Below, one piece after another: positions 8,765 to 16,889 of a stretch of DNA of 57,347 nt. Below the pieces are notes generated by a model. It did not search any database and was not told the DNA's origin. It worked only from the letters and a program-made list of their open reading frames with translations. Source of the DNA: Geminisphaera colitermitum TAV2 (GTDB lineage Bacteria; Verrucomicrobiota; Verrucomicrobiia; Opitutales; Opitutaceae); assembly GCF_000171235.2 (NCBI RefSeq), contig NZ_ABEA03000160.1, positions 1 to 57,347 on the forward strand, given 5' to 3'. Positions within the stretch are counted from its first letter, which is position 1, and each line of letters starts with the position of its first letter. The position numbers and the translations under genes were made by a program.

Positions 8765-9600
8765 GCGGGAGCCACCAACCTCCCCCCCCCCCCCCCGCCG
8801 CCCCCGCCGCCGCTGCGCCCCGCGACGCGGGCGCGAACGATGCCGGCGGATTCGCAGTGCGCGCGGTGGCGACCTTGCGCACCCCTTTCGCCGAGAAATT
8901 TGGCGTCCCCCGCCAGAGCGGCCTGATCGAAGAAGCCGAAGCCCGCGTCGAGTTCGCGCCCGAGTTTGCCCGCGCCGACTTTGTGCGCGGCCTGGAGGCC
9001 TTTTCCCACGTGTGGCTGGTAACGTGGTTTCATCAATCGCCAGCGTGGAAAGGCGCGGCCACGGTGCGTCCCCCCCGATTGGGCGGCAATGACCGCGTGG
9101 GCGTTTTCGCCTCGCGTTCCCCCAACCGGCCCAACCCCATCGGACTGAGCTTGGTGCGCCTACTCTCGATTGAGACCGAGCCCACGCTCATATTGCGCGT
9201 CGCCGGGATCGACGCCGTGGACGGCACGCCCGTCCTCGATGTGAAGCCTTACCTGCCTTGGTGCGAAGCGCTGCCTGACGCGCGCGCCGACTGGGCCGGC
9301 GGCGCTCCGCAAGTGCGCGACGCGAACGCCGTCTTGATCGCCCCCGAACTCGCCGCCCGATTCCTGCGCGGCCCCGCAACCACCGACCTCGATTCCCCTG
9401 TCGGGCGCGACGGTAACAACACCGAGGCGGGGGCGCGCACGCTGGCGTTAATCCGGCATTTGCTGCAACTCGATTTGCAACCCGCCTATCAGCGCGAGGA
9501 AGGCCGCGAGTATGGCATGACCATCGCAGGCTGGAACATCCGCTGGCGGGCCTTGAGCGGCGGACGCGTCGAGGTAATCGACGCGACGCGCGCCGGGTAA
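8761..9600 (+). CDS. trmO: tRNA (adenine(37)-N6)-methyltransferase TrmO
   Basis: TrmO (formerly TsaA/YaeB) uses SAM to methylate N6 of t6A37 in tRNA-Thr. The beta-barrel domain begins FAVRAVATLRTPFAEKFGVP and contains the SAM-site motifs FASRSPNRPNPIGLSLVRLL and DGTPVLDVKPYLPW. The C-terminal domain ends with YGMTIAGWNIRW. No ATG lies near the domain. The TTG at 8761, overlapping the stop of the previous gene, is the most likely start; a GTG at 8698 would overlap it by 67 bases. Codons 7-12 are a run of 15 C (8782-8796) encoding prolines directly after the start, followed by an alanine-rich linker not seen in typical TrmO proteins. Because 15 is a multiple of three, the frame is kept. Confidence 0.85.
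   Translation: MSGSHQPPPPPPAAPAAAAPRDAGANDAGGFAVRAVATLRTPFAEKFGVPRQSGLIEEAEARVEFAPEFARADFVRGLEAFSHVWLVTWFHQSPAWKGAATVRPPRLGGNDRVGVFASRSPNRPNPIGLSLVRLLSIETEPTLILRVAGIDAVDGTPVLDVKPYLPWCEALPDARADWAGGAPQVRDANAVLIAPELAARFLRGPATTDLDSPVGRDGNNTEAGARTLALIRHLLQLDLQPAYQREEGREYGMTIAGWNIRWRALSGGRVEVIDATRAG
8782..8796. repeat. poly-C tract C15 in trmO start region
   Basis: 15 C preceded by CCT and followed by G, about 20 bases after the likely trmO start codon. Confidence 0.95.
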
Positions 9601-9611
9601 TCGCCGGCCTG

Positions 9612-10001
9612 TCAGCCGAGCAGCGCCTTGGCCCACGCGTCGGGCTTGAAGCCCACCAGACCGATCGCGCCCCCGTGGGCATCGGAGCCGAGCACGAAGG
9701 GGCGTTTGACCAGATTGCCGTTGCCGCGAAGCAACTCGAATGCGGCGGCCTCGCTCAAACCAGGGAGTGTGGCGGCGAGATTTTGCGCGCGATAATCCAT
9801 GCCGGAAGTATTGAAAAGCCGGCGGATTTCACCGCCCTGCGCCGCGAGCATCGCACGCAGTTCACCCAAGGAAGGCGGTGTCTCGCGGATGGGCCGTTCA
9901 TCAAAGGCGATGCCGTGCTCCCGAAGCCACTTGGTGGCATCGCGGCAGGTGCTGCATTTGGCGTAAGTGTAAACGGTGAGCGGTGTTTTGTTCATGGCCA
10001 T
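9612..10001 (-). CDS. ArsC/Spx-family thioredoxin-fold protein
   Basis: 129-residue member of the arsenate reductase ArsC/Spx/YffB superfamily. The redox motif is YTYAKCSTCRDATKWL (CxxC), followed by the typical FDERPIRETPPSLGELRAML, LFNTSGMDYRAQNL and NLVKRPFVL. CxxC instead of a lone CxxS/R points to a Spx- or YffB-like reductase rather than a classical arsenate reductase; no ars genes are nearby. Convergent with trmO (11 bp between stops). The start could also be the methionine two codons later. Confidence 0.82.
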   Translation of the reverse strand: MAMNKTPLTVYTYAKCSTCRDATKWLREHGIAFDERPIRETPPSLGELRAMLAAQGGEIRRLFNTSGMDYRAQNLAATLPGLSEAAAFELLRGNGNLVKRPFVLGSDAHGGAIGLVGFKPDAWAKALLG

Positions 10002-10180
10002 GATGTAACATAAAACCGAAACCGGAATGCGAAGGCAAAGCGAACTGCGCAGCCGGGAAGTCGCGAGCCGTCCTGCGTAGTATGGATTTGCCAGCGATGC
10101 CCCCGCCGGTCATTGCAAGCACCCTCGCCCGGCTCCTCGCGGCGGTTTTGCTTACATCAGCAACTAACAACACCACACCA

Positions 10181-10957
10181 ATGCAACTCACTGACACCTT
10201 AAAACTGTCCCTCCTCGCCCTCGGCCTCGCCACCGGGCTCCAAGCCTCGGACGCCCCCGCCGCGACTGCCGAGACCGCCGAAAAACCGGACGCCCCCGCC
10301 TCTGCGCCCACCTACACCGAAGCCGAAACCCTCGAAGCCCTCGGCTGGTTCATCGGCGACCGCATGATCGGCCAGCAATTCCAACTCACCAAGCTCACCG
10401 CCGACCAGCAGGCCGCGATCCTCAAAGGCATCAAAACCTCCTTCGACGGCCAACCCGGCCCCGACTTTGAAAAAGTCGGCCCCGCCATCGACCAACTCCT
10501 CCGCACCCGTCAGGCCGCCGCCCAAGCCGTGGCCTCGGAAAAAGGCAAAGCCGAAGCCGAAAAATTCTTCGCCGATCTGAAGCAAAACCCCAAAGTCACC
10601 TTCCTCCCCAGCGGCCTCGCCTACGAAATCATCGCCGAAAGCAACGGCGACAAACCCAAGGCCGCCGACACCGTGAAAGTTCACTACACCGGCAAGCTCG
10701 TTGACGGCACCGTGTTCGACAGTTCCGTGGAACGCGGCGAACCCGCCGAATTCCCCCTCAACGGCGTCATTCCCGGCTGGACCGAAGGCCTGCAACTCGT
10801 GGGCAAAGGCGGTAAAATCAAACTCTACGTCCCCTCCGAACTCGGCTACGGCGCACAAGGCGCGGGCGGCAAGATCCCCGGCTTCGCCACCCTCGTGTTC
10901 GACGTCGAACTCCTCGAAATCACCCCCGCCGCCGCCCCTGCGTCGGACAAAAAGTAA
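10181..10957 (+). CDS. exported FKBP-type peptidyl-prolyl isomerase
   Basis: 258-residue prolyl isomerase and folding helper, probably periplasmic. Start at 10181 gives a signal peptide MQLTDTLKLSLLALGLATGL followed by a processed N-terminus near ASDAPA. Residues about 50-135 are the dimerising FKBP_N domain (LGWFIGDRMIGQQFQL). Residues about 165-250 are the catalytic FKBP domain with VKVHYTGKLVDGTVFDSS, GVIPGWTEGLQLV and PSELGYGAQG. The frame is open upstream to 10082, but that part has no signal-like sequence. A 16-C tract begins three bases after the TAA stop. Confidence 0.9.
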   Translation: MQLTDTLKLSLLALGLATGLQASDAPAATAETAEKPDAPASAPTYTEAETLEALGWFIGDRMIGQQFQLTKLTADQQAAILKGIKTSFDGQPGPDFEKVGPAIDQLLRTRQAAAQAVASEKGKAEAEKFFADLKQNPKVTFLPSGLAYEIIAESNGDKPKAADTVKVHYTGKLVDGTVFDSSVERGEPAEFPLNGVIPGWTEGLQLVGKGGKIKLYVPSELGYGAQGAGGKIPGFATLVFDVELLEITPAAAPASDKK

Positions 10958-10960
10958 CCT

Positions 10961-10976
10961 CCCCCCCCCCCCCCCC
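10961..10976. repeat. poly-C tract C16 after the FKBP stop codon
   Basis: 16 C preceded by CCT, three bases after the TAA of the FKBP gene. Confidence 0.95.
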
Positions 10977-10991
10977 AGGCCCGCCATCACC

Positions 10992-11031
10992 TCGACTTAA
11001 ATCGATTTAACTCGATTTAGGTCGATTAAAG
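10992..11031. repeat. four tandem 10-bp repeats upstream of aroK
   Basis: Four units in perfect 10-bp register: TCGACTTAAA, TCGATTTAAC, TCGATTTAGG, TCGATTAAAG. They lie 20-59 bp before the aroK start, where a regulator or the promoter would bind. AT-rich against a GC-rich background. One helical turn per unit. Confidence 0.85.
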
Positions 11032-11050
11032 CCGCCCAGCACCGCCTGCA

Positions 11051-11647
11051 ATGAACACACCCGGCGTCAACCTCTACCTCGTAGGTTTCATGGGCACCGG
11101 CAAAACCACCGTCAGCCGCATCGTCGCGCAACGCCTCGGCTACCACTGGGTGGACAGCGACCAGTTCATCGAACGCGCCCAACGCCGCACCATCCCGGAC
11201 ATCTTCGCCACGGAAGGCGAAGCAGCCTTCCGCGTCATGGAACGCGAATTTGTCGAAAACGGCCACGCCCCCACGCGCGAAGTCGTGGCCTGCGGAGGCG
11301 GCCTGATCGTCCCCCCCGGCATGCTCGACCTGCTCAAAAGCAAAGGCGTTGTCATCTGCCTGCACGCCTCCCTCGAAACCATCCTCCAGCGCACCCAAGG
11401 CCAGGGCACCGCCACCCGCCCCCTGCTCAACGTGGACAACCCCGAACAACGCATCCGCGCCCTCTACGCCGCGCGCGAACCCATTTACCGCCGCGCCGGC
11501 ACGATGATCCTGACCGACAACCGGCAGATGCCCGACATCGTGCAACACGTCCTGCGCGCCTATCAACGCGACGCGGCGGACTTCCTGCGCGAGCGCGAAC
11601 GCAACCTCGAAGGCCGCCCGGCGGCACCCCATGGAGTCCATCCGTGA
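11051..11647 (+). CDS. aroK: shikimate kinase
   Basis: Shikimate kinase, ATP-dependent phosphorylation of shikimate, fifth step of the chorismate pathway, cytoplasmic. P-loop GFMGTGKTT at residues 13-21. The shikimate-binding part shows DSDQFIERAQ, a glycine triplet in VVACGGGLIVP, and the lid-domain RPLL. At 198 residues it has a C-terminal extension of about 25 (DFLRERERNLEGRPAAPHG) compared with the usual 170-175. Its last 17 bases overlap the start of queG, suggesting an aroK-queG operon. Confidence 0.93.
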   Translation: MNTPGVNLYLVGFMGTGKTTVSRIVAQRLGYHWVDSDQFIERAQRRTIPDIFATEGEAAFRVMEREFVENGHAPTREVVACGGGLIVPPGMLDLLKSKGVVICLHASLETILQRTQGQGTATRPLLNVDNPEQRIRALYAAREPIYRRAGTMILTDNRQMPDIVQHVLRAYQRDAADFLRERERNLEGRPAAPHGVHP

Positions 11648-12798
11648 GCTTTTGCGCGCCCGATTGAAGGCGCTCGGGTTCGATGACGTGCGTTTCGCCC
11701 GCGCCACCCATCTGGACGACGGCGGACGCCTGCGCGCCTGGATCGACGCCGGCCACCACGCCGACATGCACTGGATGGAGCGCACCCTCGACAAACGCCT
11801 CGCCCCCGCCCTCGCCCTGCCTGGCGTCGCCACGATCATCATGCTAGGCGTGAACTACGGCGCCAACCAGAAGGCTCCTCCCTCCCTCCCCCCCCCCCCC
11901 CCCCCCCGTCTGGGCCCGCTACTCCCTGTATTCGGATTATCATGACACGCTGCGTCCGGGCCTGGAAGCCGCCGGCCGCATCCTTGAGGAGATGTTCGGC
12001 ATCCACCCCGGCGACTACCGCGCCTACGTGGACGCGGGGCCGGTGGCCGAACGCGGCTGGGCGGCCCGCTCCGGCCTCGGATTCCAAGGAAAAAACGCGA
12101 TGCTCATCTCGCGCCACTACGGCAACTGGCTTTTTCTGGCGGGCATTTTGGCGCGGATCGACATCGAGCCCGACCCCCCGCTGCCCGACCCCCCGCTGCC
12201 CGGCCCCGCCTCGCTGCGCAACCAATCCGGACTCCTGTGCGGCAAGTGTACCCGCTGCCTCGACGCCTGCCCCACGCAGGCCTTTGCCGCGCCCGGCGTG
12301 GTCAACGCCCGGCGCTGCATCTCTTACCAGACGATTGAGAATCGGGGCATCATCCCGCGCGAATTGCGCGCCGGCATCGGCAATCGCATCTATGGATGCG
12401 ACCTTTGCGCCGAAGTCTGCCCGTGGAATCGCTTCGCGTGTGAGAGCCGCAGCCTGCTGCTGACTCCCCGCCCTGAAATCCGCGACCTGACCCTGCGCGA
12501 CGTGCTGGAACTCACCCCCGAACGTTTTGCCGCGGTGTTTCGCAAAACGCCCATCAAGCGGGTAAAGCTCGCCGGCCTGTTGCGCAACGCCTGTATTGTT
12601 GCAGGGAATACACAAGCGCGCGACTGTCTGGACGTCCTGCTGCGCCACGCCGCCGGGCCGGTTCCGCTGGTGCGCGCCCATGCCGTCTGGGCCGTGGCGA
12701 GACTGGGGGAGTTCGCCCGCCTGACACCAAACCGCGCCGCCGAGACCGATCCACTCGTCCTCGCCGAATACGCGGCGGAGGACGGCGGTGCTCTTTAG
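11631..12798 (+). pseudogene. queG: epoxyqueuosine reductase QueG, frame broken at C20 tract
   Basis: QueG reduces epoxyqueuosine to queuosine in tRNA with a cobalamin and two 4Fe-4S clusters. The N-terminal frame (from 11631) reads MESIRELLRARLKALGFDDV to MLGVNYGANQ, then enters a run of 20 C (11888-11907) and stops at 11945. The other frame continues with VWARYSLYSDYHDTLRPGL, the normal next block of QueG, through both ferredoxin motifs (CGKCTRCLDACPTQAF and CDLCAEVCPWN) and a C-terminal HEAT-like part. Deleting one C, or adding two, gives one protein of about 389 residues. The tract lies in a loop between conserved blocks. Either a slippery, length-variable gene, a true pseudogene or a sequencing error. 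Confidence 0.88.
11888..11907. repeat. poly-C tract C20 in queG
   Basis: 20 C preceded by CCCT and followed by GTCTGG; the longest tract in the window. It is at the queG frame break. Confidence 0.95.
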
Positions 12799-12826
12799 GG
12801 CGCATTTGTCCGCTTCGACATTGCGC

Positions 12827-12838
12827 CGACTTAAGTCG
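12827..12838. promoter_or_regulatory. 12-bp palindrome CGACTTAAGTCG
   Basis: Perfect palindrome between the convergent queG and Gfo/Idh genes. It shares the core CGACTTAA with the first 10-bp repeat upstream of aroK. Role unknown. Confidence 0.5.
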
Positions 12839-12850
12839 AGACACTACGGA

Positions 12851-13897
12851 CTACCGGTGTACGGCGGGCAGTGCGCGGTGCTGGCGGGCGCTCTGCACGG
12901 CGAGGTCGAGGATGTGGATGGGCCGGCGCGCCCATTCGCCGGTGATGACCAGCGGCTCGCCCTGGGTGAGGTGGGCGGCGATGTTTTGGTAAAACTTTTC
13001 CCCCTGCGAAGGCGGGCACTTGCCCTTGGTCATCTGGGTCTCGCCGCCGGGAAGGTTGACGGTGGTCTCGTAGTCGGGCCAGTCGATGAGGTGGACGCCG
13101 CGCGTGCCCACGATCTTGACCCTCCCGCGCTCCGGGGCGGCGTCGAGTTGTGTAAGGGTGAGGTTGATACGCTGTCCGCTGGAGAAGCGGGCGACGAGTT
13201 GCGCCTCATCTTCGTTCATCTCGGCGGCGGGGTAGGGGGAATTAGGCTCCGCGGCCCAGAAGCCTTCCCACGCGTAGCCGCTGACTTCGGTGAGGTCGCC
13301 CTTGACGATTTGCAGGGCGTATTCGAGCAGGTGCACGCCCCAGTCGTAGAGGATGCCGCCGGAAATGACGCGGCTGGAACGCCACCAGTTGCGGGGCTGG
13401 CCGCGCGCGCCCATGCGCAGGTCCACACGCACGATGTCACCAAGCACGCCGGAGTTGACGACCTCGACGGCCTTCATGATCCAGCCGTCCCAGTGGCGGT
13501 TGTGATAGGTGCTGACGATGACGCCTTGTTGCTTCGCGGCGTCGATCATGGCGTCGCACTCGGCGGTGGTGATCGCCATGGGTTTTTCCAGGACGCAATG
13601 GCGTCCGGCGCTGACGATTTGCAGGCCAAGGTCGGCATGGGTGTTGTGCGGGGTGATGACGGTGACGAGGTCCACGTCGGACCGGGCGAGCAGGTCGGCG
13701 ACGGAGTTGTAGGTTTGGATGTCGGCGAAGTCCTGGCGGGCGACTTCGAGGCGCGCCGGATCAACCTCGGCCACGGCCACGGGCGTCATGCCGGCGGCCT
13801 GCATTTCCTTGAGGTGCTGGCGCCCCATGTTGAATGCGCCGCCGTAACCGACGACGCCGACTTTGATCGCGGCGGGTGAAGAGTATGCTTTTTTCAT
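12851..13897 (-). CDS. Gfo/Idh/MocA-family oxidoreductase
   Basis: 348-residue NAD(P)-dependent sugar or cyclitol dehydrogenase. The Rossmann start is KVGVVGYGGAFNMGRQHL, the catalytic EKP motif is in HCVLEKPMAI, and the C-terminal alpha/beta domain contains VDLRMGARGQPRNWWR and YDWGVHLLEYALQIV. It is the second gene of an operon with the ThuA-domain gene (27 bp apart), divergent from an AraC-type regulator. This pairing is common in sugar or inositol catabolic loci, where both may act on 3-keto-glycosides or related sugars. Exact substrate unknown. Confidence 0.88.
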   Translation of the reverse strand: MKKAYSSPAAIKVGVVGYGGAFNMGRQHLKEMQAAGMTPVAVAEVDPARLEVARQDFADIQTYNSVADLLARSDVDLVTVITPHNTHADLGLQIVSAGRHCVLEKPMAITTAECDAMIDAAKQQGVIVSTYHNRHWDGWIMKAVEVVNSGVLGDIVRVDLRMGARGQPRNWWRSSRVISGGILYDWGVHLLEYALQIVKGDLTEVSGYAWEGFWAAEPNSPYPAAEMNEDEAQLVARFSSGQRINLTLTQLDAAPERGRVKIVGTRGVHLIDWPDYETTVNLPGGETQMTKGKCPPSQGEKFYQNIAAHLTQGEPLVITGEWARRPIHILDLAVQSARQHRALPAVHR

Positions 13898-13924
13898 GAA
13901 GAAAGGGATGTAGTGGTTAATTGA

Positions 13925-14566
13925 TTACAGGGCTCCGCAGGCCCAGAGGAGGCCGCGGGTGGTGAGGGCGAGCGCGGCGGGGAATTGCACGAACTCTTCC
14001 GGGGCGTGGCCGAGCGCGCAGTAGAAGACGCGTCCGCGTCCCCAGCGTTTGACCCAGGCGACGGGCATGGTGGTCATGCGGCCTTCGTGCACGTAGTCGG
14101 CGTCGGCGAGGACTTGGATGCCGGGATCGACGAGCATGTAATATTGTTCGGATTTGTAAGGGAAGGTCGCGGGGAGGCCGTCGGTGATGGGACTGGTGAT
14201 GTCGCGCACGCGGACGGTGTAGTCTCCGACGTGCGGGTGGCCGACGAAGAGGCCGCCGACCATCCATTCGTAATCGAGGTTGCCGCGGAAGGCGTCGCCC
14301 ATGCCGCCGTGAATGCCGGCTAGACCCACGCCGCCCTGGATGGCGTCGAGGAGGCCGCGGGTTTGGTCCTTGGTGAGCTGGCCCATGGTCCAGCAGGGAG
14401 AGATGAGGTCGTAGGTGCGCAGGCGGGCGGTGTCGGTAAGGATGTCGAGCGAGGTTTCGGTGTCGCACGCGATGTCGTGGCGCTGGAGTTCGCCGGCAAG
14501 AAGCTGGACAATTTTCTCAGGTTGGTGGCCCGGCCAGCCGCCGGAGAGGAAGAGTGCTTTTTTCAT
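13925..14566 (-). CDS. ThuA-like domain protein
   Basis: 213-residue ThuA family protein (class I glutamine amidotransferase-like fold, linked to trehalose and other sugar use). Start at 14566 gives MKKALFLSGGWPGHQPEKIV, the family's first strand. Further blocks are GLAGIHGGMGDAFRGNLDYE, VGGLFVGHPHVGDY and GRVFYCALGHAPEEF, all diagnostic of ThuA. An upstream GTG/ATG extension to 14686 would run into the AraC gene's promoter and is not favoured. First gene of the operon with the downstream oxidoreductase. Enzymatic activity is not established for the family. Confidence 0.87.
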   Translation of the reverse strand: MKKALFLSGGWPGHQPEKIVQLLAGELQRHDIACDTETSLDILTDTARLRTYDLISPCWTMGQLTKDQTRGLLDAIQGGVGLAGIHGGMGDAFRGNLDYEWMVGGLFVGHPHVGDYTVRVRDITSPITDGLPATFPYKSEQYYMLVDPGIQVLADADYVHEGRMTTMPVAWVKRWGRGRVFYCALGHAPEEFVQFPAALALTTRGLLWACGAL

Positions 14567-14616
14567 GGCAACAAGAATGAGGGCGGTCACATTAGCAGAC
14601 TTCTTTTTGTGGATCA

Positions 14617-15465
14617 ATGGAACCGGGCTCCAAAAAACTGGATTTTCTAACCAAACACTGGGCGCCGTATCAGCGTCGGTTTCCATCGGCGTTTCCGGTG
14701 GCGACGGCGGGGCACGCGTGGCGGAAGCGGGACTGGGTTCGCACGGCGTTCGAGACGTGCAATTTTTCGCTGATCCTGCGGGGGCGGGGGGAGTTTCATC
14801 GTTTCGGGCGGGTGTGGCCGGTGCAGGCGCCGTGCGTGATCACGCAGTGGCCGGGCGAGCGGCTGGATTATGGTCCGTTCGTGCCGCAGGAGACGTGGGA
14901 CGAGCTTTATATCGTGTATGACCGTTCGTTGTATCCAAAACTTCAGCACGCGCGGTTGCTCGATCCGGAGCGTCCGGTGTGGCCGATCATGGACCCGGGC
15001 GTGGTGGAGGGGTTGGTGGCGGAGTTGACGCAACTGGCGCGGCATCCGGAGCCGGAGGCGGTGGTGGATCGGGTGGACCGGGTGTGCGAGCGGCTGGTGT
15101 TGGAGACGTGGTTGGCGCCGAGTTCCAGTGATCCGGCGGATGAGGTGATCCGGGGGATTGCAGCGGGGTTGCGGTTGCGGCTGGCGGCGGCGGTGGATTT
15201 CGACGCGGTGGCGAGCGAGCATGGGTTTTCGTCAACGACGTTTCGGCGGCGTTGGGTGGCGACGATGGGGATGCCGCCGGCGCGTTATTTGCAGGGGTTG
15301 CGGATGCGCGAGGCGTGCCGGTTGCTGGTCGAGACGACGTTGCAGGTCCACGAGATCGCGGTGGCGGTGGGGTTCGAGGACGAGTTTTATTTTTCGCGTC
15401 GTTTCCACCTGGAGCATGGGCAGGCTCCGCGGGATTACCGGACTACGTACCGGTTGCGTCGGTGA
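14617..15465 (+). CDS. AraC-family transcriptional regulator
   Basis: 282 residues. The N-terminal cupin-like effector domain (about residues 25-150) is followed by an AraC DNA-binding domain with two helix-turn-helices (DFDAVASEHGFSSTTFRRRW and EIAVAVGFEDEFYFSRRFHL). The signature FYFSRRFHLEHGQAPRDYR ends the domain. Divergent from the ThuA and Gfo/Idh operon with only about 50 bp between starts, so it most likely controls that operon. The inducer is probably a sugar or derivative. Confidence 0.9.
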   Translation: MEPGSKKLDFLTKHWAPYQRRFPSAFPVATAGHAWRKRDWVRTAFETCNFSLILRGRGEFHRFGRVWPVQAPCVITQWPGERLDYGPFVPQETWDELYIVYDRSLYPKLQHARLLDPERPVWPIMDPGVVEGLVAELTQLARHPEPEAVVDRVDRVCERLVLETWLAPSSSDPADEVIRGIAAGLRLRLAAAVDFDAVASEHGFSSTTFRRRWVATMGMPPARYLQGLRMREACRLLVETTLQVHEIAVAVGFEDEFYFSRRFHLEHGQAPRDYRTTYRLRR

Positions 15466-15467
15466 GC

Positions 15468-15489
15468 GGGGGGGGGGGGGAGGGGGGGG
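15468..15489. repeat. poly-G tract G13-A-G8
   Basis: 13 G, A, 8 G between the convergent 3' ends of the AraC gene and the cyclase gene. Confidence 0.95.
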
Positions 15490-15494
15490 CTTTT

Positions 15495-16847
15495 CTACCG
15501 GCCTTTTTTCTCGGTCAGCGGGAGCATGACGCCTCGGCGGAAGAGCATGACCTGGCCGGTGCTCGATGAAACGACGATCGCAACGCATTCGGTGGCCACG
15601 GAGATGGCGGCGGCGGCGGCGTGGCGGCTGCCGAGTCCGCTGGGCAGGACGTGGTCGCCGTCGGTCGCCTGAATGAGGCTGCCGGCGGTCATGACGACGC
15701 CGTCACCGCGCACGATGAACGCGCCGTCGATGGTGGCGAATTCCTTGATGGTTTCATCCATGAAGGGGTTGAGGATGTTGCGGTCCTCCTCTTTGTATCC
15801 GAAAAATGGATTCAGGACGAGGGGCTTGGCGAGTTTCTCGACTTGCGCGGTGGCGCCGAGCACGAAGAAGCAGCCCACGGGCTTGCCTTCGCGGCCCTCG
15901 ACGCCGATCTCGGTGGCGATGCCGAGGACGCGTTCAAGCACCTCGGGTTTGACGTCGTCGGGGAGCAGTTCGGACTGGCCGTGGAGGAGTGTCTGAAATT
16001 CGCGTTCCACGTCCACGATCACGACGGTGTCGAACTGGTTGCTGCCAGCCATGCCGCCGACGCAGCACACGCGGTCGTTGAAGGAGATGATGCCGCGGGT
16101 GAGCGCGACAAACATGGCGCTGCGCAGTTGGGCGAGGCGTTGTTGGGAGAAGGAGCGGACTTGGATGACTTCGTTGCGGTCGTCGTCATCGTCGTCGTCG
16201 AGTTCCACGAGGTTGCGGGTGACGAGGATGGTCTTGTTGTTCGGGAACCAAGAGCCGGGCTGGATGCCGCCGACAAAGGTGTCGCCAAAGATCATGATCG
16301 AATCGCAGTTCGCGCCACGCGCCACGCGTCCGGCTTCACGGATCATGAGGCGGTTGATGCGGTTTCGCTGGGCTTGCAGCGAGCGTGCCTGCAGGCCGCC
16401 AATGCTGGTGATGAGGCGTTGAAAAAGCTCCGCGGGGTCGGCGGCCTGAACGAGCGAGGTGACGAGGTCGGGGTCTTTGACGAGGCGGGCAATGGTGGCG
16501 AGGACTTGCAGGTAGTCGCGCGCGCGGTCGTCGGCGAGGAGCAGGATGACGAGGTGGATGTTTTCATCCTTCAACCCGCCGTCGTGCGGGATGCCGTCGC
16601 GGCTGCGTCCGATGGCGATGAGGTAACGGCGGCTCATTTTGAGGCGCACGTGGGGGAGCGACACACCGTGGCCGAGGTAGGTGGTCATGGTGCTCTCGCG
16701 TTGGAGCAGGCTGCGCAGGACGGTGTCGCGTTTCAGGTCGGGGAAGCCTTTTGTGGCGACGCCGAGGAGTTCTTCGAGGGCGTCTTTGAATCCGCGACTT
16801 TGCAGGTCAATGATCCGGTTGCGTGCGATGTGTTTTTCCAGCCGCAT
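15495..16847 (-). CDS. PTS EIIA domain fused to diadenylate cyclase (DAC) domain
   Basis: 450-residue fusion. Residues about 5-150 are a PTS EIIA type-2 (fructose/nitrogen) domain with the phosphorylatable histidine H66 in GHGVSLPHVR. Residues about 300-445 are a DisA_N/DAC domain that condenses two ATP into cyclic di-AMP, with DGA at 374-376 (FATIDGAFIVRGDGVV) and RH at 408-409 (GLGSRHAAAAAIS). The third residue of the usual RHR motif is alanine. Between them is a linker domain (ANCDSIMIFGDTFVGG) with seven consecutive aspartates near residue 220. No transmembrane segment is evident, so it is cytosolic. The fusion suggests c-di-AMP synthesis controlled by PTS phosphorylation, which is inference. 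Confidence 0.87.
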   Translation of the reverse strand: MRLEKHIARNRIIDLQSRGFKDALEELLGVATKGFPDLKRDTVLRSLLQRESTMTTYLGHGVSLPHVRLKMSRRYLIAIGRSRDGIPHDGGLKDENIHLVILLLADDRARDYLQVLATIARLVKDPDLVTSLVQAADPAELFQRLITSIGGLQARSLQAQRNRINRLMIREAGRVARGANCDSIMIFGDTFVGGIQPGSWFPNNKTILVTRNLVELDDDDDDDRNEVIQVRSFSQQRLAQLRSAMFVALTRGIISFNDRVCCVGGMAGSNQFDTVVIVDVEREFQTLLHGQSELLPDDVKPEVLERVLGIATEIGVEGREGKPVGCFFVLGATAQVEKLAKPLVLNPFFGYKEEDRNILNPFMDETIKEFATIDGAFIVRGDGVVMTAGSLIQATDGDHVLPSGLGSRHAAAAAISVATECVAIVVSSSTGQVMLFRRGVMLPLTEKKGR

Positions 16848-16889
16848 GGGATGATTCGGCTTGGGTCGGAGGGCGCGCCGGCGGCGGCG

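Noticed and set aside
12788-13879. 363-codon plus-strand ORF opposite the Gfo/Idh gene
   Set aside because: Shadow of a well-conserved oxidoreductase on the other strand.
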